This document shows positions 35,963-47,800 of a stretch of DNA of 64,000 nucleotides, in pieces (the first letter of the stretch is position 1; every line of letters starts with the position of its first letter). Both the position numbers and the translations under genes were made by a program. The DNA comes from Ogataea parapolymorpha DL-1. Lineage: Eukaryota; Ascomycota; Pichiomycetes; Pichiales; Pichiaceae. The notes below the pieces were generated by a model, which made no database searches, was not told the DNA's origin, and worked only from the letters and a program-made list of their open reading frames with translations. The stretch spans positions 806,001 to 870,000 of the forward strand of contig NC_027865.1 of the NCBI RefSeq assembly GCF_000187245.1. Direction: 5' to 3'.

Positions 35963-38110
35963 TCAGCTAAGATGTGCCTGTTTCTCGTACATCTCCACTA
36001 TCTGCTCGCTTGTCGTCGCATCCTCAACGCTCTTGTCATCTCTGATCCGCACAAACCGTGGAAATCTCAATGACACTCCTTTGGAACCGTCTCCCAAATA
36101 ACTGTAGCCGCATTTGTAAAGAGGACTCTCGGTAAAGTCCGCCACTTTCACCTCAAACAGCGTTGTTGGTTCAAACCAGATATCTGGTGCTGCACGCGGA
36201 TTCGTCTTATCGTACACAAACGACGCTTTAGGCTTGTCCAACTGTGTTGGCTTTAGTTTTTCAAATAATGAAGCAAGCATCTCTTCGCTAAAGCCGGTGC
36301 CAATTTTGCAGATTGCCTCAAACTCGCCACTATCTGGGTTGTAGCTAGCCAGCAAAAACCCACCGTACCCTCCAGTACGCTTTCCCTTGCCAACATATGC
36401 ACCAATGACAACGAGATCCAGAGAGTCTCCAACTCCCTCCAAATAATCTTTCTTCAGCTTGAGCCAGTTCCTAGATCTTTTGGATGGCTCGTATAAACTG
36501 TTCGTCCCATTAAGCGTTTTGATCATCAAACCTTCGCAAGAGTCCTTGACGGACTGGTCAAGGAACTTCGTGATGACATCTAAATCGGAGGAGTCGAGTT
36601 TCTCAGAGAAACGGAACTTCCCAGGGATAATCTTCAGATTGTCGTACATGTATTGTCTGCGCTCTTTCAGGGACTTTTGGAGTAAGGACTCGCCATTGTA
36701 CAGCAGGATGTCAAAGGCAAACAAACACACCTGCACCGTTATGTCTTCCTCCTTCACGTCCTTGCGCTTTCTGGTTGACAGGATCTGGAATGGAAGGATC
36801 TTTTCCTGCTTCTTGTCCCATGCCACACACTCGCAGTCCAAAATAAACGATTTCACTTCTGGATTCAGCCTCTGAAGCTCCTCCATGACCGGAATTAAGT
36901 CTGGATATCTTTGGGTCATGTTTTCAGAGCTCCTGGAGTAAACTCTAAGCGTTCGGTCAGGTAGCAAGTGAACCTGTGCTCTTTCGCCATCGTATTTGTA
37001 CTCGCACGAGAACTCTTGGTTCTCGAACTGGTTGAGGATCTCCGTGATAGACTTGGTTGGTTTCGCAAGCATTGGCTTGAGGGGTATTCCTGGCTTCAGC
37101 GTGCAGTGGTCCATGAGATTGAGAGTTCCGTATTTTATCGCGGTCTCGATGATCAGCTCGTAATTGGGCGTCTGCGAAAATGCCTCCTTCATCTGCTCCT
37201 CAGCCTCACTCAAGATCGCAGGAGTCACTTTTTGGCCCCGCTGCTTCATCTCGTGCTCCACTAAAGCCTTGGCCAATGCAACCACAACCGATTTCTCTGC
37301 AAATTGGATGCGCAAGGTGCCTTCCAACGATCTCATCAGGAATTTGGCCTCGCGCGAGTCGCAGGACGTCAGCATTCTGTTGATCATGGCAATTTTTTTA
37401 TTCTGCGAAGAGGCCCCCGACATGCTTGCAATTTCCTTGAGATTTTTAAATACCTGAGACACTGTCAACGGTTGCGGCTTAAACATCAAACTTTGCTTCG
37501 ATCTCGACTTTTGAGCAACCAGGCCAATGTCGCCATACTCTCCAAGATCTTTTTTCAGCTGCTGCATCGAACGGCCAGTACCTGTGGCCAGTGCTTTCAT
37601 AAGTAGAGTCTCGCCTAGTCCCAACTCAAGACCCTCGTAATCTGGGCACACCCTATTGATAGTTAGGTAATTGACCTCAACAAGGTTCCGTATCTGGTCT
37701 TCCTGATTTTCAGAAACGTCCAGCACGTGAGAAAACATCTCGGAGGCGATTTCGATGCACTTGAGTCTGCCGGACTCTTTTTCTAAAGCCTCAAATACCT
37801 CGCACAACTTGCTATAGGGGATGGGTTTTCCGATGGCCAAGTCAGGAACTTTGACCTCCGATTCCATCTTGAGAAGCTCTTTGGCGTCGATCAGCCTTTC
37901 CTTGGCGTCGTCTGCGACATCTGCAACAGAATCCTCTGGCGTGCTCTCCTTTGTGTCGTCGCTTTTGAGGGCCTTTTTAGATGACGCGGGCGATGGACTA
38001 CGCGATCGCTTCTTGGCCATGGAACGCTCGCCCTGAGAACCGAAGAATCGAGATAATGTCTGCTGTTTTTGGGTGGCCGTCATGCTTCTTATTCCTAGTC
38101 TTGCAAACAT
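35963..38110 (-). CDS. CDC9: DNA ligase I (ATP-dependent)
   Basis: 715 residues (755 in S. cerevisiae). Two starts are likely used: Met1 (MFARLGIRS) gives a basic mitochondrial presequence, and Met10 (MTATQKQQTLSRFF) gives the nuclear form beginning with a perfect PCNA-binding PIP box, QQTLSRFF. A Ser/Lys-rich NLS region follows (30-50). The adenylation Lys is K372 in EYKYDGERAQVH. The N-terminal DNA-binding domain, nucleotidyltransferase domain and OB fold (WLKLKKDYL motif VI-like region, VRIRDDKSVEDATTSEQ C-terminus) are all present. It joins Okazaki fragments and seals repair nicks. The upstream region holds a TCGCGT array typical of G1/S genes. Confidence 0.97.
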   Translation of the reverse strand: MFARLGIRSMTATQKQQTLSRFFGSQGERSMAKKRSRSPSPASSKKALKSDDTKESTPEDSVADVADDAKERLIDAKELLKMESEVKVPDLAIGKPIPYSKLCEVFEALEKESGRLKCIEIASEMFSHVLDVSENQEDQIRNLVEVNYLTINRVCPDYEGLELGLGETLLMKALATGTGRSMQQLKKDLGEYGDIGLVAQKSRSKQSLMFKPQPLTVSQVFKNLKEIASMSGASSQNKKIAMINRMLTSCDSREAKFLMRSLEGTLRIQFAEKSVVVALAKALVEHEMKQRGQKVTPAILSEAEEQMKEAFSQTPNYELIIETAIKYGTLNLMDHCTLKPGIPLKPMLAKPTKSITEILNQFENQEFSCEYKYDGERAQVHLLPDRTLRVYSRSSENMTQRYPDLIPVMEELQRLNPEVKSFILDCECVAWDKKQEKILPFQILSTRKRKDVKEEDITVQVCLFAFDILLYNGESLLQKSLKERRQYMYDNLKIIPGKFRFSEKLDSSDLDVITKFLDQSVKDSCEGLMIKTLNGTNSLYEPSKRSRNWLKLKKDYLEGVGDSLDLVVIGAYVGKGKRTGGYGGFLLASYNPDSGEFEAICKIGTGFSEEMLASLFEKLKPTQLDKPKASFVYDKTNPRAAPDIWFEPTTLFEVKVADFTESPLYKCGYSYLGDGSKGVSLRFPRFVRIRDDKSVEDATTSEQIVEMYEKQAHLS

Positions 38111-38137
38111 GCAGATAAGTGAGCAAATCTTGCGGTT

Positions 38138-38169
38138 TCGCGTTTAAGTCGCGTCGCGTCGCGTCGATC
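38138..38169 (-). promoter_or_regulatory. TCGCGT (MCB-type) array plus GATCGACGCG upstream of CDC9
   Basis: Four TCGCGT matches to the WCGCGW MCB consensus lie at 38138-38143, 38149-38154, 38154-38159 and 38159-38164; the last three overlap as a tandem 5-bp repeat. On the minus strand the array continues into GATCGACGCG (38160-38169). It lies 28-60 bp upstream of CDC9. CDC9 is a classic MBF target in other yeasts, so periodic G1/S expression is expected. Confidence 0.75.
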
Positions 38170-38220
38170 AACTATTTTTTTTTCCTATGTCTCCAATTAA
38201 ATTATAAATCTCTCTATATA

Positions 38221-41200
38221 TTATGCTGACTCGTAATGCTCCCAGTTGTCCAGAATAGCCTTGATCTTCTCAGACCCAGTCAGTTCGTAGACATTTTCAA
38301 AGTACTCTTTCGTCAACTCAAATGGTTTGGCGGTCAGGTTTGGAATGTACTTGCCAATCAAGCTGGCTGGCTTCACAGCAGACTTTGGAATCTTCTTCAC
38401 CAAGAATCTCTGGAATGGCTTGACACCAGATCTCAGGTAAGAGGAGTGGAACGGAACAGAAATGCCCTTCAATGGGATACAGGCGTATCCCCTTTCCAGG
38501 TCGACTGGCTGTGGCTTGGCCAAAGACTTCTTGGAAACTTCGTCCACGATCTCACTCAGGTGCTCGGCGACCTTCTCGAGCGACATTGTCTCCTGCAACT
38601 TGACAATGTCGATCTTCTGGATCTTGAACACGTTCAACGTGTTGCTCAAAGTGTCCAGAGCTCTCAGATCACCGGCAGCAACGTATTGCTGGTTCTCCAC
38701 GTTGAAGTTGACGATCTCCAACAACCAGCCGGTTTGCTTGCTGATATGCTCGACAACGAATCTCAGGGCAGAATCGTTGAACGTAGGAGAGACTCTGGAT
38801 GGGTTAACAGCGCACATACCGTAGTTCGATCTTCCTAAGCTGTCCCTTGGAACAGCAACCTGCATGGTCATACCTCTGTAGAACACCACATCGACCAGGG
38901 ACTCGATTGGCATAACGTCTGCCAGAGATGACAAAGCCGAGTACTCACCAAGAGAGTGACCGGCAAACATGGACTCGCTAGGCACCAATCCCTTGGACTT
39001 CATGTCCTCGAATGTAGCCTTCTCCATAAGAGTAAGAGCTGGCTGGGTGAACTGCGTAGCAGAAAGCAATCCCGTTGGCGACTTGAAAGTATAAGTGGTG
39101 GTGTTCTCGTCAATGTCCTTGAAAATCTTCTCCGACTTAAGCTTTCCATCCTCATCGATGGTTTCAAACATCATCGTGATGTAGTTCTCTCTGATCTTTC
39201 TTCCCTTTGGACCACCAAAGTAGACCGTCAGCTCGTTAGGGTTGTTCTTGACAATGTCCAAGATCGAGAATCCGTAGTTGTCAATAAAGTGTCTGTCGGC
39301 TCTATCCCAAACGTTCTTGGCAACCTCAGACGAGTTGTACAAGTCCATACCCATACCCTGTTCCTGAGAACCTTGACCGGTAAAGACGAAGGTGGAGACC
39401 GGTTGGTCAATTTCTGCCTCACCAGAAAGCACAACGTCGCCGGTCTCGACCTTCTTGGTCTCGATCTTGATGATCTTTCTTCCGTTGATCATGGCAACGT
39501 GCTCCAACTGAGTTGTAAGCTCGTCGTTTGGCAAAACCATTCCAACGAAGTTGGCTTTGTAGGCCCTCACTCTTGGAGCGACACCGTTGGCGGCATGCAT
39601 TTCGACAAGAGATCTGACAGAAGCAGAGGAAAACATACCGTGGGTGATGGTGCCTGGCAAGCTTGCATAGGAAGCAAAGACTCTTGAGACGTGGATAGGG
39701 TTGTAATCACCAGAAACGGCAGCGTAAGTCTCGTTGGAACCTGGAGCCTTAGTGACAAGTGCACCAGACAGAGGAACGGCGTGCTCCAGCTGAACTGGCT
39801 GCTCGATTGGCACTCCATTCCTGCTCAAGTAGTCAACCACAGGGTTACCGTGCGAAACACCAGCCTTGTAGTTGATCTCGGCGACTTGTTTGATTTCCTT
39901 CGATGGCATCTCGTAAAACACGGCACCAGTGGTTCTGACCGAAGAGTAAACGTTCTGGTTCTTGAAGTAGTAGACGGATTTGCATCTGAAGGTCAAAGTC
40001 TTGCCGATCAGATCAATTGGCTCAGAGCCTAGATGGAACCACTCCTTGGATTGCAAAACAGCAACGTCCATAGCGGTTTTCAGATTGACCTCCATCGGAG
40101 TCTCGGTAGTCTTCTGGAAGGTGTTCTCGAAGTCCGTGTAAACGCCTCTGTAGAAGAAGGCAGAGGTGACCTCCATGATAGCCTTGCCATCTCTGTAAAT
40201 AGTACCAAGAACCTCAACAGTCTTACCGGTTGCACTGTTGACCACAGAGACGATCTGGGCGTCAGAAGAGACCTTGTCACCAACTCTCAATGGTTCGGCG
40301 CCTGGCATCATTCTATACGCGTTGGACAGGTGAACAAGCTTCAAAATGTCACCGTCGACAGACTTAGGGAAGATTGCTTTCATGATGGCTCTCCATCCAA
40401 TGACAATAGCAAAGTCCATAGGAGCCAATTGGTCTCTGCCGACTCTTGGAACGAAGTATTCACAAGAGTTTCCAACAGCATGTGTCAGTTCGGCGATGGC
40501 CTGTTGAGTGATTTCCGTGGAACCACCATCGATCGTGGAGGTTGCATCGAAGTCCAGCTCAACAGGAACCTTGGAACCGAACCACAATTTCCAGTAGAAT
40601 TTCTTGATTCTGTCATTTCTGCTATCCATGACTTCCTGAATTGGAGCAAATCCGTCAGACTTCTTGTATATGTAAAGCAACTCCAATGGAACAGGAGTTC
40701 CGTCAGCCGTTCTGTGTTCAATCAGATCCATCTTGATGGAGTTGCCATCAGCAGAAATTCTGACAACTTCCTTGTCTTTGCCTTTGATGGAGTCGAACAG
40801 GGAAATGACGGTCTTCGAGACGTCGTCTGGATACTGAATTCTGACAGAGATGTTCTGAGCTGGAGCCAGAACCTTCTTGGCTGGATTCTCAACGTGGTTG
40901 TAGCCCTGGACGCATCTGTCAGCAGTAACAAATGCGTGTCTCCAGTTCAGCTCAGAGCCAGCTAGAAGCTTGAACCAAGCATCGGTCTCTGGCAAAGTAG
41001 AGCCAATAGAGTATGTCACAGCATCAGCAGTCTTGGTGACTTGCACACCTGGAACAGAGTCGATCTTCGCAGTGCTCTTATCAGTGAAGTACTCAACAAC
41101 AGGAACTCTAGAAACGTTTCCACCATAAACGTCGTCCAAGAGCTTCTTGATGTGACCTTCATGAATATTGTCCAAAATCTCCTTGATTGGCTCGTCCACC

Positions 41201-44200
41201 TTGTTGGTGAATTGAGCAGCAACAGGACCATGCAAAATACACGTTCTTTGAACATCCTCGTCAACAACAGCCTCGAGATCCTCAGATTGCCAGAGAGAGT
41301 CTTTCTTGAAAAACACCTCGAATCTCTCGTCCAACACTGGGACGAACGGAACCGGCTTCTGGCCTGGATCAGAACACATGGCAATGAAATAGTCGCAATC
41401 TTCAGCGTTAACCAATTGGCTCTTGGCTTCAGGATATGCGTTGAAGACGGTCTCCAAGCAGGAGTCTGGGTTCTCCAAAATACTAAAGCTCTGGATCAAT
41501 GAGAAAGTCTCCTTGCCAGCGAAACGTTCCTCGACTCTTCTCAGGAACTTGCCGAGGAAGTTTCTCAAACTCACGTCGATCCATCTCTTTGACTTTCTCA
41601 CGTACATCAGCTCCACACATCTCTTGGCAACCTGCTCGTAAGTCATGTCTTGTATGTCGCAAACACCCTCGTCGTTCTTTCCAAACCATGGCTTTTGGAA
41701 GTCGGCATTGAGTTTCTTGATAATGTAGTCCTTCTTTTTCTCCAAGGCTTCAAGCATTTTGGCCTTAGGAAGAGAGAAAATAGTGTCGTCCATCTCTTTC
41801 CAGAAAATAACGGCTCGCGTGGCGATCTTGTGGATTGGCTCACCCATCTCGGACTTCACAGTCAGAATACCACCTGCTGGCTTCTTGTAAGTCAGCTCCC
41901 ATTTGCTGTCGTCAACACCGGTACAGGCAGCAATAGCCTTCTTGGCAGCAGGAGAGGTCTTGCACTCCTTGGCAACCATGACTCTGGAACCAAACAGCAC
42001 ACCATCAAATGGCATGTGTGGGTAATTGAACTTCGTAGCCCAAGCACCAGTCAGGTATGGATAGGTATCCTCAGCAGAACCGAAACCAGAACCGGCAATC
42101 AGAATGATGTTTGGACATTTTCTGAGCTTGGAGTACATTTGCAGGATTGGCTGGTGGAAATCCTCAAAAGAGTGGTGACCACCACCTCTTCCACCAGTCC
42201 ATTGCACCACAATTGGGAAGTTAGGGTGTGCCTTGGCAATAGTGATACACTGGCTGATAGCGTCCACGGAACCTGGTTTCAAGCCCAGGTGAGTCAATCC
42301 AAGAGTCTCAATGTACTCTGTGGCAACCTCAAGAGAAGGAACACCAGCACCTATGGTCAAAGACTGGATTGGGAAGCCCTTAGCCCTGAGGTCTCTAATT
42401 AAAGGAATACCCCATTGGAGCATCTTAGGACTGACATAAATCAAGTTGACACCGATACCGGAACCTGGAGTGATGTTTTCAGCGATCTTGGTCAAAGCTT
42501 TGGTCATCATGTCTGGGTTAAAGTAGCCACCACCCGCTAATTCGATGTGGTAGCCAGCCTTGATTGTGGCAGCAACGAAATCAGGCGAGACGGTACTCGG
42601 CGTCATTCCAGGGACCATGAGTGGTGCTTTTCCTAGCAGTCTGGAGAATTTGGTATCGACGTATATTTTTCCTTCAGACGTCTTGATCAGTTTAGGCTGG
42701 TAGTTGTGGAGCCAATTTGGAGCATAAATTAGAGAGGAGGCGTTGATATCAAACAGCTCTTGTTTGTAGCCGAACTCCGAATCTTCGCCAGGAACGTTCA
42801 AAGCACCGGCAACAATAATTCTGGCTCCTGTACCCTCCTTATTTCTGTGGGTGAGAACTCCCAAGCCAGAAGCTCCACCAGGACCGAAGTCAATGATGTG
42901 AGTGGCCTCAAATTTGGTGGCCACCTCCCAGTTCACAGCCAGGAGAGTGATAAGCTCGATCAGTCTGGAAGTGATGGATCCGGTGTAGTTTCTGAGATCC
43001 GAGCCGTCGTAGGTATCATAGACTGGCATTTTCAGGTCTGCAGTATTAAATTCGAGATTAGACTTCTCAAGGTCTTTTTTGATTTTCGGAGATGCTGGAG
43101 CAAGCAGATGAGAGTGGAATGGAGACATAATCGGCAAAAATCTAGAGGAGAATTTGAGTTTTCTTTCGCTGTAAGGAACGCGGGACTGCTCAAGCCCAGA
43201 AGGTGCCTTGGCCTTTCTGAGGTTCAAATTGAGACCGTATAGAGATTCTGGTGGACCGGTGACAACCAGGTTTCTGGCACCGTTGACCAAGGAGATGCCA
43301 ATCTTCTTGGCCTCGGGCAGATGTTGGTTGGTCTCGTCAACAAACTTGGTGACCTGTTCGTAGGTGAGATCTCTGATGGAGAGCATAGGGCCTGGAGTAC
43401 CTTCCCCATTTTCTTCCGAGTCCTTGACGGTGCTTGGTGCAAGCGAAGTTGATGGGTAAGCTTGGAGACATCTGACACCAAGGTAGAAAAGGAACTCGAC
43501 GGCCTTCAGAGCCTGGACCTCGAAGGATTCCCAAGAGTCGGCCGAGGCAATGGCAATTGCAGTGGCAAGACCCTGCGAGTGACCTGTGGTACCGCTAGTG
43601 AGCTCGTTGAGCTGGCCAGGAGTGACACCCAAAAGTCTGCACGTGATGGCGAAGTGGCACAGCTGAATCACGCAAATTAACGGACATGACACAGGAATCG
43701 ACAGAAGGTGTTCTGTGTTTGGAGTCTGTTCTGGTTTCTCGAGCCAGTTGATGAGGTCGAAACCATGCGTGAAAATTCTGTCGATGTCGGAGGTGGAAGA
43801 TATAAGAGATTGCAGCTTTGACTGCACGGTGTACAGGAATGGCGCCACAAGTGGGTTATACACGTCGTAGATCTCTCTAAGCTCCTCGAAGTAGTCGTCG
43901 GTGTTTCCCTGGCCACCGAAGACCGTGTAGATGGAGGCTTTTTTGTCCTTGGCGGCCTTGAACAGGGCAGACTGGACTGGTGCAGGATCCAGACCAAACT
44001 TCTTGTCCACATAGAGCTTTCCAGAGTAGTAGTTTTTCAAGATGTGGTTCTTGACCTTTTCTAAGGTTGTTGGATTGGTCTCAGACGCGAGACACTCGGC
44101 TGCGAAAGAGTGGATATCTTTGTTGAGCAGGAATCTGGTGTCGAACTCGTCAATGACAAGCTTGATCGCGTCTAATTTCTCCGACTCCAGAACATTAGAT

Positions 44201-44403
44201 CTGACGATGTATCCCAAGAACATCATCAGCAGTTCAGCCTTGGACGCTGGCTCGTCATCGCCAGCGTATCCTTCGGTAACCTCTGGAAGGGACTTGTAGA
44301 AATCTGTGGTCAATTGTTGGTACAGGAGGTAATTAGTTGGAGGGGTCAAGATGGTGGTCTCAATCCCTCCGTGGGTTATAACTAGCGGTCTATTCACCGA
44401 CAT
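38221..44403 (-). CDS. FAS1: Fatty acid synthase beta subunit
   Basis: 2060 residues (2051 in S. cerevisiae), full length. Order: acetyltransferase with TTGHSQGL (nucleophile Ser276), enoyl reductase (TIM barrel with GGRGGGHHS and [10 protein letters not shown]), dehydratase double-hotdog region with GDYNPIHVS, and C-terminal malonyl/palmitoyl transferase with GHSLGEYSA (Ser1817). Together with Fas2 it forms the alpha6-beta6 cytosolic barrel that makes C16/C18 acyl-CoA. The ATG at 44403 gives [13 protein letters not shown]. Head to head with NTE1 over 438 bp, which contains repeated GCACAGCC elements. CDC9 lies 110 bp downstream in tandem. Confidence 0.98.
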   Translation of the reverse strand: MSVNRPLVITHGGIETTILTPPTNYLLYQQLTTDFYKSLPEVTEGYAGDDEPASKAELLMMFLGYIVRSNVLESEKLDAIKLVIDEFDTRFLLNKDIHSFAAECLASETNPTTLEKVKNHILKNYYSGKLYVDKKFGLDPAPVQSALFKAAKDKKASIYTVFGGQGNTDDYFEELREIYDVYNPLVAPFLYTVQSKLQSLISSTSDIDRIFTHGFDLINWLEKPEQTPNTEHLLSIPVSCPLICVIQLCHFAITCRLLGVTPGQLNELTSGTTGHSQGLATAIAIASADSWESFEVQALKAVEFLFYLGVRCLQAYPSTSLAPSTVKDSEENGEGTPGPMLSIRDLTYEQVTKFVDETNQHLPEAKKIGISLVNGARNLVVTGPPESLYGLNLNLRKAKAPSGLEQSRVPYSERKLKFSSRFLPIMSPFHSHLLAPASPKIKKDLEKSNLEFNTADLKMPVYDTYDGSDLRNYTGSITSRLIELITLLAVNWEVATKFEATHIIDFGPGGASGLGVLTHRNKEGTGARIIVAGALNVPGEDSEFGYKQELFDINASSLIYAPNWLHNYQPKLIKTSEGKIYVDTKFSRLLGKAPLMVPGMTPSTVSPDFVAATIKAGYHIELAGGGYFNPDMMTKALTKIAENITPGSGIGVNLIYVSPKMLQWGIPLIRDLRAKGFPIQSLTIGAGVPSLEVATEYIETLGLTHLGLKPGSVDAISQCITIAKAHPNFPIVVQWTGGRGGGHHSFEDFHQPILQMYSKLRKCPNIILIAGSGFGSAEDTYPYLTGAWATKFNYPHMPFDGVLFGSRVMVAKECKTSPAAKKAIAACTGVDDSKWELTYKKPAGGILTVKSEMGEPIHKIATRAVIFWKEMDDTIFSLPKAKMLEALEKKKDYIIKKLNADFQKPWFGKNDEGVCDIQDMTYEQVAKRCVELMYVRKSKRWIDVSLRNFLGKFLRRVEERFAGKETFSLIQSFSILENPDSCLETVFNAYPEAKSQLVNAEDCDYFIAMCSDPGQKPVPFVPVLDERFEVFFKKDSLWQSEDLEAVVDEDVQRTCILHGPVAAQFTNKVDEPIKEILDNIHEGHIKKLLDDVYGGNVSRVPVVEYFTDKSTAKIDSVPGVQVTKTADAVTYSIGSTLPETDAWFKLLAGSELNWRHAFVTADRCVQGYNHVENPAKKVLAPAQNISVRIQYPDDVSKTVISLFDSIKGKDKEVVRISADGNSIKMDLIEHRTADGTPVPLELLYIYKKSDGFAPIQEVMDSRNDRIKKFYWKLWFGSKVPVELDFDATSTIDGGSTEITQQAIAELTHAVGNSCEYFVPRVGRDQLAPMDFAIVIGWRAIMKAIFPKSVDGDILKLVHLSNAYRMMPGAEPLRVGDKVSSDAQIVSVVNSATGKTVEVLGTIYRDGKAIMEVTSAFFYRGVYTDFENTFQKTTETPMEVNLKTAMDVAVLQSKEWFHLGSEPIDLIGKTLTFRCKSVYYFKNQNVYSSVRTTGAVFYEMPSKEIKQVAEINYKAGVSHGNPVVDYLSRNGVPIEQPVQLEHAVPLSGALVTKAPGSNETYAAVSGDYNPIHVSRVFASYASLPGTITHGMFSSASVRSLVEMHAANGVAPRVRAYKANFVGMVLPNDELTTQLEHVAMINGRKIIKIETKKVETGDVVLSGEAEIDQPVSTFVFTGQGSQEQGMGMDLYNSSEVAKNVWDRADRHFIDNYGFSILDIVKNNPNELTVYFGGPKGRKIRENYITMMFETIDEDGKLKSEKIFKDIDENTTTYTFKSPTGLLSATQFTQPALTLMEKATFEDMKSKGLVPSESMFAGHSLGEYSALSSLADVMPIESLVDVVFYRGMTMQVAVPRDSLGRSNYGMCAVNPSRVSPTFNDSALRFVVEHISKQTGWLLEIVNFNVENQQYVAAGDLRALDTLSNTLNVFKIQKIDIVKLQETMSLEKVAEHLSEIVDEVSKKSLAKPQPVDLERGYACIPLKGISVPFHSSYLRSGVKPFQRFLVKKIPKSAVKPASLIGKYIPNLTAKPFELTKEYFENVYELTGSEKIKAILDNWEHYESA

Positions 44404-44841
44404 GACAACAGCTGGTTAAAAAAAAATAGGCTGTTGAAGACAGTTGATATAGTTGAAAAGTTTACCTACGCAGCCACGACTCGTCAACAAAAAAAAGAAA
44501 GCGCTTTGCAAGACATTTGTGGCTGTGCCGTGCTCAGATCAATAGCTACACAATACTAAAATAATAGTACGCCCAACAAGACTGTTGGGATTTGGAATTT
44601 GTTGAGAGCAGGGTAACGTGGCTGGGAATTGGGAGGTAAGATTAGCCAAGTATTTTTTGCACAGCCGGAATCTAAAATTTCTTGGAGATTTTATTATTTT
44701 TTTTTGGGTGTAAATTTTCCGCGTCCTTCTCTTTTGTGCACAGCCTGAGCTTTTGAATGCTACGACTATTCCTGGCCTGCACAGCCAAACTACGCTTTCC
44801 ATCTTTTTCTTACACAGCCAGAGACGTCTTCACGAGGGATC
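44404..44841. promoter_or_regulatory. FAS1-NTE1 bidirectional promoter with repeated GCACAGCC
   Basis: 438 bp. Exact GGCTGTGC/GCACAGCC copies lie at 44521-44528 (plus GGCTGTGC), 44659-44666, 44738-44745 and 44779-44786 (plus GCACAGCC), with a near copy ACACAGCC at 44812-44819. A perfect 7-bp hairpin (CCCAACA, 4-nt loop, TGTTGGG) is at 44572-44589 and a CAGGGTAAC (Reb1-like on the other strand) at 44609-44617. T- and A-runs are present. No RNA gene was recognised. Co-regulation of FAS1 and NTE1, both lipid genes, is possible. Confidence 0.5.
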
Positions 44842-47800
44842 ATGTCTCAGTGGTTGCTAGCCCTCCCGCAGAAGCTGGTGTCCGGCTTCATCAACCTCTT
44901 AGCAACATCTCTTTACCTATTTTCGGCATTTCTCTACTCCATAGCGACCTACTTGGCACAGGTGGCCCTTTCGTTTTCCACCGTCCTTTTAATTGCAATT
45001 GTGGTCTCTCTAGCAACCTATGCCTACATCCATTACAGATATTTGACTGTTTATTCGCGACTTCCTGAGGACCCAAAGCGGCAGGAGCCGTCAATGGACA
45101 CGTTTCTGGAGACGTCTGGCCGAGAGCGCAAGGCCCGACAGAACTATCTAGACGAATTCTTGTCTGCAATAAAGATTTTTGGCTATTTGGAGAGCCAAGT
45201 GTTCAATGAGCTGACAAAGAGCATGCAAACGCAAAAGCTGGACTCCGGCGAGATTGTGTTTTTGGACGAAAACTCAGGGTTCATGATCTGCGTCGAGGGC
45301 GAAATCGAAGTCTTTTGCAAGATTGGAAGCTCAAACGACGAGAATGCGGTGTTCACCAATGAATCCTCCACTAACTACGTTATTGTTGACGATATTAAGT
45401 ACAGACTTTTGAATAACGTCAAAAGTGGTGCTCCATTGTCATCGTTAACGAGTGTGTTGAACTTACTCACTGCTTCTGATTTAAATATTCCAGACAGACA
45501 GGCTTCTGGTATTTTGCCTGTTCCTTCAGATTTTGACCTGGACAACAAGGTCTTTGCGGACTCGCCGGTGCCACAGCCACCCTGCTTGAACGAAACGCCA
45601 ACCCTGATCGCCATTCCAAAAAACAACTGCACCATTTCCATCATCCCCAAAGATTCGTTCACGAGACTCGCTTATAAATATCCCAAGGCCACCTGTCACA
45701 TTGTTCAGATGATTTTGACCAAACTGTACCGTGTCACCTTTCAGACGGCCCATGACTACCTCGGCCTCACCGCAGACATCATGCGAACAGAAATTAATCT
45801 CAACAAACAATGTTCCAATGTGCTGCCCTCTTATCTGAGCAACAACGTTGTGGAACATTTTATGCCAAGACTATCTTCTTACAGTACACTCAATGAGTCA
45901 CACTCGTTGCTGAAAAGAAGCCAGAGCTCGAAACTGATGAGGTCAGAGCCGATTCGTCTGGACCCTAGTTCCAGATCTGTTTCTCCAGGTGGCCCCATTT
46001 CCATCCATACGGCTCCCACTTCTTTCATGGCAACACTCAGCTCGGATGCAGACGAAAGCAACCAGAGCGACGATATGCTTGCCATGCCGCGGTCGCGTAT
46101 CAAGGCCCGTAGACCAAGAAGTGAGGTTCCGGGCGCGAGAAACTCGTCAAGACATTTCTCGTTGGCTGCTCGAAACTCCACTAATCCAGGAGACCTTGTT
46201 TCCAATGTTCCTGTGTCCCATTTGGATAAGATGGCAAGTATTGAAAAGACAGATAAGGGCCACCGGCACGATAGAATAGTCAACGGTGAAAACGAAGAGC
46301 CTGCGGAGATGGCTGTTCGTGTAGCCATCGCAGAGAGCATCTGCGAAAGCATCGGTGTAGATCGTGGGTCGCTCCAGGTCTCGTCTCCGAGCAGGATGAG
46401 TTTCTCGCCTTCTGTGGTGAGCTCGCCGATGGTTGCAGGCATCACCGAAATGAACCCTAAACCAAAAGGCCTTGGCATCGGAACGAGATCAAAAGTTCGT
46501 ACTTTTTCATCTCATAATCTCGGGACTCCTAACGATGATGAAGACGGAACCACAGGAAGTCAGAAGAGTTTTATGGATTTCGAGAACATCAAGTCTGACC
46601 TTGCCAATTCAATCAATTTGAAACACGTATCAGCCGGAACTAAGCTGATTGAAGCTAATGAGCACACACCAGGAATTTACTATGTGATAGATGGAGTTCT
46701 GAAAGTTACTTATATGAACGAAAACACCGACGGAGACCCTACAGAGGAGTTTGTTTATGAGGTCAAGCAAGGCGGCATAGCTGGATATCTGGGAACCTTG
46801 ATTGGCTCCAAATCCTTTGTGAATGTGGTGGCAGCTGTAGACTGCTATGTGGCATTTTTACCTAGAGAGGTCTTTGAGATCTTGAACGAGCGTTTCCCGT
46901 ACCTTCAACTAGCCATTGCAAAAAACTTGTTGCGCATTCTTGACAAACGTCTGCTTCTGGCAGACTACGCTATGGAATGGGTCCACATTTCCGCTGGTGA
47001 CTCCTTGTACACTCAGGGAGACCCTGCCAATGGTATCTATATTGTACTCAATGGACGGTTCAGATCGATGAGGACTCCAGAAGGCAAAGATGTGCAGCCT
47101 GTCATTGTGTCAGAGCATGGACAGGGCGAATCTCTTGGAGAGGTGGAGGTGCTGACCAAGACCAAGCGGGACTTGACCTTGGTGGCTATCCGCGACTCTG
47201 AGCTTGCTCGTATTCCACGGAGTCTCTTTGAGATGATTGCTCTCAGCAATCCGTCCATCATGGTCAAAGTCACACGTATTGTTGCGAACAGATTTATCCA
47301 TAGCAAGGAGCACGATGGAAATTTCGAGCTGACAACCCCCACAGCTCCAATCAAAGACGACAACTTCAGCAAAAATTTCAACAACTACCGAACAATCACC
47401 ATCCTACCAATCACGTACGGTTTACCGGTCGTTGAGTTTGGCGAACGACTTACCACTGCGCTAGAAAACGTCAGTAAGACCGCCAAAATGCTGACCCAGT
47501 CCACAGCACTGAGTCGTCTCGGAAAACATGCCTTTGACCATCTTGCCAAGTTGAAACAGAGTGGCTACTTTTCCGAGCTAGAAGACAAATATGACATTGT
47601 CATCTACGTCGCCGATACGCCAGTCAATTCCTCCTGGACAAAGACATGCATTCAGCAGGGAGACTGTATCCTGCTCCTAGCGGACTCTCAGCAGCCTCCA
47701 AATATTGGTGAGTACGAGCGGCTGCTGGTGAAGAACAACACCACAGCTCGCACAGAACTCATCCTCCTCCATCCTGAGCGCTACGTGGAGCCTGGGTCGA

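Noticed and set aside
38236..44299. Several plus-strand open frames of 100-310 codons opposite FAS1.
   Set aside because: They are shadows of a highly biased coding sequence; FAS1 is unbroken on the minus strand and the shadow frames show no recognisable domain.
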